DNA of 64,000 nt, from contig NZ_JACHXA010000001.1 of NCBI RefSeq assembly GCF_014191775.1, positions 310,001 to 374,000 of the forward strand, in the 5' to 3' direction. Positions within the stretch are counted from its first letter, which is position 1, and each line of letters opens with the position of its first letter. Both the position numbers and the translations under genes were made by a program. Positions 58,369 through 64,000 of this stretch are shown here, piece by piece. The DNA comes from Limibacillus halophilus (GTDB taxonomy: Bacteria; Pseudomonadota; Alphaproteobacteria; Kiloniellales; CECT-8803). A model generated the notes under the pieces. It was not told where the DNA came from and ran no database searches. It saw only the letters and a program-made list of their open reading frames with translations.

Positions 58369-60159
58369 ATGGTGAGCTACAAAGCGCCCCTCGATGACAT
58401 CCGCTTCTGCCTCTACGACCTGCTCGGCTATGACGATCGCGTCACGACACTGCCAGGGTGCGAGGAGGCCACGCGTGACGTGGTGGACGCCATCCTGGAG
58501 GAAGGCGCTCGCTTTTGCGAGAACGAGCTTCTTCCGCTCAACCAAAGCGGCGATAGCGAGGGCTGCCATTTCGATAAGGGTGTTGTACGTACGCCCAAGG
58601 GATTCAAGGAGGCGTACGCAGCTTATCGGGTCGCCGGTTGGACCGGCCTTGCCGCCGACCCGATTTATGGCGGGCAAGGCCTGCCCAAAACTCTGGAGTT
58701 TCTGGTTCAGGAGTTGATCTGCTCCACCAACATGTCATTCGGTATGTATCCCGGGCTTTCCCACGGCGCCTACAATGCGCTGGAAACCTGGGGAAGCGAT
58801 GATCTCAAGGCGCGTACCTTGCCACATCTGGCGGATGGTCGTTGGGCGGGGACCATGTGCCTGACCGAGCCCCATTGCGGTACCGACCTAGGTTTGATTC
58901 ACACTCGGGCGGAGCCCCTGGAAGGTCAGCGGTATGGCATCACGGGCCAAAAAATCTTCATCTCGGCGGGCGAACACGACCTGACCGAGAATATATTGCA
59001 TCTAGTGCTGGCGAGGCTTCCGGATGCGCCCTCGGGAACCAGGGGTATATCGCTGTTTCTGGTGCCGAAGTTCTTGCTCGGCGAGAGTGGCGACGACCTG
59101 GGCCAGCGCAACGGTGTCAGTTGCGGGTCGATCGAGGAAAAAATGGGGATCAAGGCTTCCTCAACCTGCGTCATGAACTTCGATGGCGCTGAAGGCTATC
59201 TGGTCGGTGAGCCTCATGGCGGTATGAAAGCCATGTTCACGATGATGAATGCCGCACGCCTCGGCGTTGGGATACAGGGGCTGGGTCTTGCCGAAACCGC
59301 CTATCAATCGGCGGTCGCCTATGCGCGCGAACGCCGCCAGGGGCGCTCACTCGCTGGTCCTGCCGAACCGCAGCAGAAGGCCGACCCGATTATCGTACAT
59401 CCGGACGTACGGAAGAACCTGATGACGATGAGAGCGCTGAACGAGGGCAGCCGCGCCTTGGCAATCTGGGTGGGCATGGAACTGGATGTGGCCGAGCGAC
59501 ACCCGGACATGACGCGCCGTCAGGAGGCCGATGACTTTGTCGCGCTGATGACGCCGGTCATCAAGGCGTTTTGCACCGACCATGGGTTCGATGCCGCCAC
59601 TCGGGCACAGCAAATCTATGGCGGACACGGCTACATCAAGGAGCAAGGTATCGAGCAATTGGTGCGCGACGCCAGAATCACACAGATCTATGAGGGTACC
59701 AACGGCATCCAGGCGCTGGATCTGGTCGGCCGTAAACTGGGCCAGAACATGGGTCGGCTTTTGCGGCGTTTTTTCCACCCTGTTCACGGTTTCATAGAAG
59801 AAAATCAGACGGACCCTACCCTGGCGATTTATGTGTTGCCTCTTGCCAAGGCCTTCAGTCGTTTGCAGCAGGCGACGGCCTGGGTCGCTCAGCAAGGCCT
59901 TCGCGATCCCGAAGAGGCGGGCGCGGCGGCCAGCGACTACTTGCGGCTTTTCGCGCTTGTGGCGCTGGCTTACGTTTGGGCCCGCACAGCCAAGCTTTGC
60001 TTGGCCAAACAGGAAGGTGACAGTGGCGGATTTTATCGGGCGAAGATCAACACCGCGGATTTCTATATGGCACGGATACTGCCGGAGTCGAACGCTCTGT
60101 TTCAGCAGATCATGGCGGGTAAGAAGCCCCTGATGGCCATGGCGGCCGATGACTTCTAG
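58369..60159 (+). CDS. Acyl-CoA dehydrogenase (C-terminal-extended type)
   Basis: FAD enzyme that introduces the first double bond in beta-oxidation. The protein has 596 residues, with the C-terminal extension typical of the FadE/DmdC-like group. Segments include MCLTEPHCGTDLGL, ITGQKIFISAGEHDL and QIYGGHGYIKEQGIEQL, the last near the active site. It starts 31 bp after fadB. Its substrate range (medium- or long-chain) is not determined. Confidence 0.92.
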   Translation: MVSYKAPLDDIRFCLYDLLGYDDRVTTLPGCEEATRDVVDAILEEGARFCENELLPLNQSGDSEGCHFDKGVVRTPKGFKEAYAAYRVAGWTGLAADPIYGGQGLPKTLEFLVQELICSTNMSFGMYPGLSHGAYNALETWGSDDLKARTLPHLADGRWAGTMCLTEPHCGTDLGLIHTRAEPLEGQRYGITGQKIFISAGEHDLTENILHLVLARLPDAPSGTRGISLFLVPKFLLGESGDDLGQRNGVSCGSIEEKMGIKASSTCVMNFDGAEGYLVGEPHGGMKAMFTMMNAARLGVGIQGLGLAETAYQSAVAYARERRQGRSLAGPAEPQQKADPIIVHPDVRKNLMTMRALNEGSRALAIWVGMELDVAERHPDMTRRQEADDFVALMTPVIKAFCTDHGFDAATRAQQIYGGHGYIKEQGIEQLVRDARITQIYEGTNGIQALDLVGRKLGQNMGRLLRRFFHPVHGFIEENQTDPTLAIYVLPLAKAFSRLQQATAWVAQQGLRDPEEAGAAASDYLRLFALVALAYVWARTAKLCLAKQEGDSGGFYRAKINTADFYMARILPESNALFQQIMAGKKPLMAMAADDF

Positions 60160-60182
60160 AACCGGCTGAAGGATCAATGTGA

Positions 60183-60860
60183 ATGAACCTGGTGTTCAGG
60201 CTTTTCTGGGTTCTGATGGCGGCGAGGTTCCGCAAGCCCCTTGGCTTGTTCGAGCCCTCGGTGCTGCGGTTGCGTGTCTGGCTCAACGACCTCGATTTCA
60301 ACCGGCATATGAACAATGGCCGCTACCTGACGGTGATGGACCTGGGGCGTCTGGACATGATGGCCCGTATGGGAACGCTGGGCGGTTTCCGCAAGCGTCG
60401 CTGGATGCCGGTGGTGGCTGCACAGACCATCTCCTTCAAACGCTCCTTGACCCCGCTTGAGCGCTACGAACTCACGACCCGCCTGCTCTGTTGGGACGAG
60501 CGTTTCTTGTATCTGGAGCAGGTCTTTGCAAAGGCTAACGGCAAGGTCGCTGCGCGGGCCTTGGTGCGGGCGGCGATCATCAGTAAAACGCGTAGCGTCA
60601 AGACCGAGGAGCTTTTCGTAGCATTGGGCATCAAAAAGCGGAAATCTCCACCGATCCCACCGGGCATAAAGGCTTGGGCATTGGCGGCCGAGTGGATGGA
60701 CGATCCGCATAGTGAGCACCCGTCGTTAAATGCCGAATCGCCTTTGACCGAAACGCCGGCGCTGGCCAAGGCGCACCGCAAGGCTGAGAAGAAGGCCCGG
60801 AAGAAAGCCGACAAGCGGGCGACAAGGGGCACGGAAGAGGACGAACAGGCCGTTTCCTAG
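60183..60860 (+). CDS. Thioesterase family protein (hotdog fold)
   Basis: A 225-residue protein. A hydrophobic N-terminus precedes a hotdog domain with LNDLDFNRHMNNGRYLTVMD, the 4-hydroxybenzoyl-CoA thioesterase-like signature. The C-terminus is a long basic tail (AEKKARKKADKRA). It is likely an acyl-CoA hydrolase that belongs to the fatty-acid cluster. It converges with glnD, 8 bp away. Confidence 0.88.
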   Translation: MNLVFRLFWVLMAARFRKPLGLFEPSVLRLRVWLNDLDFNRHMNNGRYLTVMDLGRLDMMARMGTLGGFRKRRWMPVVAAQTISFKRSLTPLERYELTTRLLCWDERFLYLEQVFAKANGKVAARALVRAAIISKTRSVKTEELFVALGIKKRKSPPIPPGIKAWALAAEWMDDPHSEHPSLNAESPLTETPALAKAHRKAEKKARKKADKRATRGTEEDEQAVS

Positions 60861-60868
60861 AAAACAGG

Positions 60869-63748
60869 TCATTCGGACTCCTTAGCCTTTTCCAACTTCA
60901 TATCCTCGACCGCTTTGCGGTTGGCGGTCGCGGCGGCACGACGTTTGCGCCTTGCCGCGACCTTTCGAGGGGGCTCCGGCTTACAGTCCGGATCCTGCAA
61001 CGCCTCCAGCAGCTTTTCGCGAATTCGCTTCAACCTAGTTTCGTCGGTGATCTTGCTGCCAAGGGCGTCGCGTAGGTAGAAAGCATCGACGACGCTTTCG
61101 CCGTAGGTCGAAATAAGGGCGCTGTGAATGACCAGCCCCAGCTTGGAAAGCGCAAGCGTTACCTGGAACAGCAATCCCGGGCGATCGCGCCCGTTGATCT
61201 CGACAACCGTGTGGCCTGCGCTGGCACCGTTGTCGATCAGCACGCGGGGTCGGACCTTGAAGACCTTGAGGCGGCTGGGGAGTACACTCTGCCGTTTCTT
61301 GAGTTCCGTCAGGGGTCTCATCTTGCCACCCAGCGAGCGCTCGATAGCCGCCGAGAGACGTGCGCGCTGATCCGGACGCTCAAAGGGTTCGCCGTTCGCC
61401 CCATGAATCCAGAAAATGTCCAAAGCCATGCCGTTGGAGAGCGTAAAGATACGCGCGGCCTCGATCGAAGCCCCGGCCACGGCCATAGCGCCCGCGATGC
61501 GGCTGAACAGGCCGGGATGATCCGCGGTATAAACCGTGACCTCGGTCGTTTCCCGGTAGCGGTCGATTCGCGTATCGACGGTCAGGGGGCGGCCGAACTG
61601 CTCAGCCTCGCGCACCAGGCGCGCGTGGTGGAGATGGGTGGACGTGTCGCATGACAGCCAGTAGGACGGGTATCCGCGCCGAAGGTGTTTTTCGATTTCC
61701 GCCGGTTCCCAGTCGGTAAGGCCCTCGCGCAGCGCCTGCTGGGCAACCTCGATACGGGCTTCCCGGCCTTCGGTCAGGAAGCCGCCGGCAAGGACCTCCT
61801 CGGTCAACCAATAAAGGTCGCGTAACAAGGCCGCTTTCCAGGCCGTCCATGTGCCCGGGCCGACAGCGCGGATATCGACAACCGTCAGGATCAAGAGCAG
61901 CCGCAAGCGCTCCAGGGATTGCACCTGGTCGGCAAAGTCCCGGATCGTTTTGGCGTCGCTGATGTCGCGTCTGAAAGCGGTTTCGCTCATCAGCAGGTGC
62001 CAACGAACCAGCCAGGCGACCGTTTCCGTCTCCTCTTCGTTCAAGCCCAGACGCGGACATAGTTTCAAGGCGACTTCGGCGCCTAACTCCGAATGGTCGC
62101 CGGGGCGCCCCTTGGCGATGTCATGCAGCAGCACGGCGCAATAAAGAACGCGGCGCGAAAGGACTTTGTGGATCACTTCGCTGGCTATGGGCACCTCTTC
62201 TTTCAGGTGGCCTTGCTCGACCGCATGTAGAATGCCGATCGCAAAGATCGTGTGCTCATCGACCGTGTAGTGGTGGTACATGTTGTACTGCATCTGGGCT
62301 ACTACACGGCCGAAATCCGGAACGAAACGGCCGAACACGCCAGCCTCGTTGAGGCGCCTCAAGGTTGTTTCCGGACCTTTCTTGCTGGTCAGCATTTCCA
62401 GGAACAGGCCGTTGGCCTCGGGATCCTTCCGCAGGTCCCGATCTATCAGTTTTAGGTTGCGCGTCACCCAGTGCAAAGTCTGCGGGTGGATATCCAGATC
62501 ATGCTGTTGGGCGACGTGAAAGATGCGCAGCAGATTGCAAGGATCCTTGATGAAGGTCTCCGGGCCGGCCGCGCTCAATCGGTCGCCGTCGATGGTAAAA
62601 CCGCCAACCGACCGGCGGCGGCCCAAGGGCAGCAAGCGGAATCGCGAGCGCCGATTGTGCTGGGCCTCGAGCGCTGCGCAGAAGATGCGCGTCAGGTCGC
62701 CGACGTCCTTGGCCACCAAAAAGTAATGCTTCATCAAACGCTCGACCGCCTGGGTGCCGGCGTGCGCCACATAGCCCATGGCCTCCGCGATGATGGTCTG
62801 AAAGTCGAAGGTCAGACGCTCTTCGGCGCGCCCGGTCTGGTAGTGAAGCTGGCAGCGCAATGTCCAGAGAAACTCTTGCGCTTTCTCAAAACTACGGACT
62901 TCGGCGCGGGTGAAAACACCTTTGTCGATCAGGCTTGGAATCTCATCGACACGGTAGACATCCTTGGCAATCCAGAAAAGCGTGTGTAGGTCGCGCAACC
63001 CCCCTTTGCCGTCTTTGATGTTGGGTTCGAGAATATAGCGCGATGAACCGTGTTTCTTGTGGCGCTGATCGCGTTCGCCGAGCTTGGCTTCGATGAAGCG
63101 GGCTGGGTCCTTCCCCCGAATCTCGCCCTGATAGCGGGTCTTCAACTCCTTGTAGAGATCCTGGTCGCCCCATAGATAGCGCATTTCGAGAAGCGTTGTC
63201 CGGATGGTCAGATCGGCGCGCGCCTGGCGCAGGCTATCGTCGACCGATCGCGCTGCCTGCCCGACCTTCAGCCCCAAGTCCCACAAAAAGTACAGGAGTT
63301 CCTCGATTACCTGTTCGGTGCGCGCGGTCAGCTTGTAGGAATAGAGGAACAGCAAATCGATATCCGACCCAGGCGCAAGCTCGCCTCTGCCATAGCCGCC
63401 GGTAGCGATCAAAGCCAGGCGCTCGCCTGCCGAAGGGTTGGGGAGCGGATACAAGCGCTGCGTTACGTGGTCGTAAAGAAGCCGCAACAACTGATCGATC
63501 AAAAAGCAGTTTGCCCGGACGGTGGCGTGGCCGGTCTCGCCTTCTTCCAGGAAGCGTCGACGAACTTCACCGCGCCCCTGATCAAGGGACCCGCGCAGGA
63601 GGCTGAGGACCTGAGCGCGCGCTTCGCCTGCCGGCAGTCCGGATTCGTAAATCTCCTTGAGGCGTGTCTCGAGGACGGCGCGGTTAATGATAGCCCGCCG
63701 ACCTTTGACCTCTTTGAGCTGCGCGCTGTCAAGAAGGCTTACGTCCAT
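60869..63748 (-). CDS. glnD: [Protein-PII] uridylyltransferase GlnD
   Basis: Sensor of glutamine that adds or removes UMP from PII proteins. The protein has 959 residues. The nucleotidyltransferase domain has GGYGRGELAPGSDIDLLFL, an HD hydrolase domain has HDIAKGRPGDHSELG, and two ACT domains follow, with a basic lysine/arginine-rich tail. AAGGGAGACC precedes the ATG at 63748. It lies downstream of mutS with a 63-bp gap; the mutS-glnD pair is conserved in alphaproteobacteria. Confidence 0.96.
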   Translation of the reverse strand: MDVSLLDSAQLKEVKGRRAIINRAVLETRLKEIYESGLPAGEARAQVLSLLRGSLDQGRGEVRRRFLEEGETGHATVRANCFLIDQLLRLLYDHVTQRLYPLPNPSAGERLALIATGGYGRGELAPGSDIDLLFLYSYKLTARTEQVIEELLYFLWDLGLKVGQAARSVDDSLRQARADLTIRTTLLEMRYLWGDQDLYKELKTRYQGEIRGKDPARFIEAKLGERDQRHKKHGSSRYILEPNIKDGKGGLRDLHTLFWIAKDVYRVDEIPSLIDKGVFTRAEVRSFEKAQEFLWTLRCQLHYQTGRAEERLTFDFQTIIAEAMGYVAHAGTQAVERLMKHYFLVAKDVGDLTRIFCAALEAQHNRRSRFRLLPLGRRRSVGGFTIDGDRLSAAGPETFIKDPCNLLRIFHVAQQHDLDIHPQTLHWVTRNLKLIDRDLRKDPEANGLFLEMLTSKKGPETTLRRLNEAGVFGRFVPDFGRVVAQMQYNMYHHYTVDEHTIFAIGILHAVEQGHLKEEVPIASEVIHKVLSRRVLYCAVLLHDIAKGRPGDHSELGAEVALKLCPRLGLNEEETETVAWLVRWHLLMSETAFRRDISDAKTIRDFADQVQSLERLRLLLILTVVDIRAVGPGTWTAWKAALLRDLYWLTEEVLAGGFLTEGREARIEVAQQALREGLTDWEPAEIEKHLRRGYPSYWLSCDTSTHLHHARLVREAEQFGRPLTVDTRIDRYRETTEVTVYTADHPGLFSRIAGAMAVAGASIEAARIFTLSNGMALDIFWIHGANGEPFERPDQRARLSAAIERSLGGKMRPLTELKKRQSVLPSRLKVFKVRPRVLIDNGASAGHTVVEINGRDRPGLLFQVTLALSKLGLVIHSALISTYGESVVDAFYLRDALGSKITDETRLKRIREKLLEALQDPDCKPEPPRKVAARRKRRAAATANRKAVEDMKLEKAKESE

Positions 63749-63811
63749 TTGGTCTCCCTTACCGCAACCACTGGAGTGAGCAGCGGACCTGCCAGAATAA
63801 CACCCAAAGTC

Positions 63812-64000
63812 CTAGTCTTTCAAAAGGCTGCGCAACTCGTAAAGCAGTTCCAGAGCCTCGCGCGGCGTCAGGGCATCCGGATCGCAGGCGGCAAGCCGGG
63901 CTTCCAAATCTGATGGGCCGGACTCCGATACCGCCGGGCGAGGCGCCGCCTTGGCGGCGAAGAGCGGCAGGTCGTCGGCTAGTCGGGCCAGGTTCCCGGC
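63812..64000 (-). CDS. mutS: DNA mismatch repair protein MutS (C-terminal fragment, cut by window edge)
   Basis: The last 62 residues of MutS read from the right edge, ending [19 protein letters not shown], the usual MutS tail. The 5' part lies beyond the window. This tail region promotes higher-order assembly in the family. It is too short to lie among the listed open frames, but the frame, ending and position next to glnD agree. Confidence 0.88.
   Translation of the reverse strand, partial: AGNLARLADDLPLFAAKAAPRPAVSESGPSDLEARLAACDPDALTPREALELLYELRSLLKD

Noticed and set aside
59347-60177. Open frame antisense to the acyl-CoA dehydrogenase (276 codons)
   Set aside because: Antisense shadow of a strong gene.

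Overview
The window looks like chromosomal DNA from an alphaproteobacterium, probably a member of Rhodospirillales or a near relative. This is inferred from gene content and order (hemE-hemH-hemJ-rho, mnmE-mnmG-rsmG-parA-parB, ppsR-maf-aroE-coaE-dnaQ-secB, fxsA/Tim44-like/mltA/smr, hslUV-his operon, glnD-mutS), not from a marker gene. It is mostly ordinary core genome. I saw no prophage, insertion sequence, CRISPR array, tRNA or rRNA.

Region by region. (1) 1-8.7 kb: aconitase, a bidirectional terminator, then the leftward partition and tRNA/rRNA modification cluster mnmE, mnmG, rsmG, parA, parB, with three perfect 16-bp parS sites, two of them inside rsmG. (2) 8.7-15.7 kb: a block that separates mnmE from rho. 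It holds a small [2Fe-2S] ferredoxin, a DUF6489 protein, a rightward run of a YyaL-type protein, an alkyltransferase, a dienelactone-hydrolase-like protein and a quinone reductase, and a leftward TPR-sulfotransferase. (3) 15.8-19.9 kb: leftward hemE-hemH-hemJ and rho. (4) 19.91-20.31 kb: the hemE/ppsR intergenic gap, the likely replication origin, with four near-consensus DnaA boxes. (5) 20.3-25.5 kb: rightward ppsR-maf-aroE-coaE-dnaQ, then leftward fxsA, a phosphatase and secB. (6) 25.7-32.5 kb: Tim44-like protein, mltA, lutABC (L-lactate oxidation), smr, an XRE regulator and a drug/metabolite exporter. (7) 32.5-40.7 kb: hslUV, a trypsin-like lipoprotein, then the histidine operon hisB-hisH-GNAT-hisA-hisFE, in which hisF and hisE form one continuous reading frame, followed by HIT and Nudix genes. 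(8) 40.7-50.7 kb: a B12-dependent radical SAM protein and a TPR/glycosyltransferase-like protein, comM, a His-rich secreted protein, a PQQ-type sugar dehydrogenase, a DUF1684 protein, azlCD and pgk. (9) 51.2-60.9 kb: a complete co-directional fatty-acid uptake and beta-oxidation cluster (fadL, fadD, merR regulator, thiolase, hydroxyacyl-CoA dehydrogenase/hydratase, acyl-CoA dehydrogenase, thioesterase). (10) 60.9-64.0 kb: glnD and the 3' end of mutS.

Transcription runs away from the putative origin on both sides for the conserved clusters (hem, rho, mnm, par leftward; ppsR to dnaQ rightward), as expected for leading-strand genes. The points most worth checking are the HisF-HisE fusion with an internal start for HisE, the origin plus parS arrangement, a palindromic operator in front of the beta-oxidation regulator, alternative hairpins in the comM leader, and an uncharacterised N-terminal domain on a trypsin-like lipoprotein. 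I did not find a clearly new multi-gene system.
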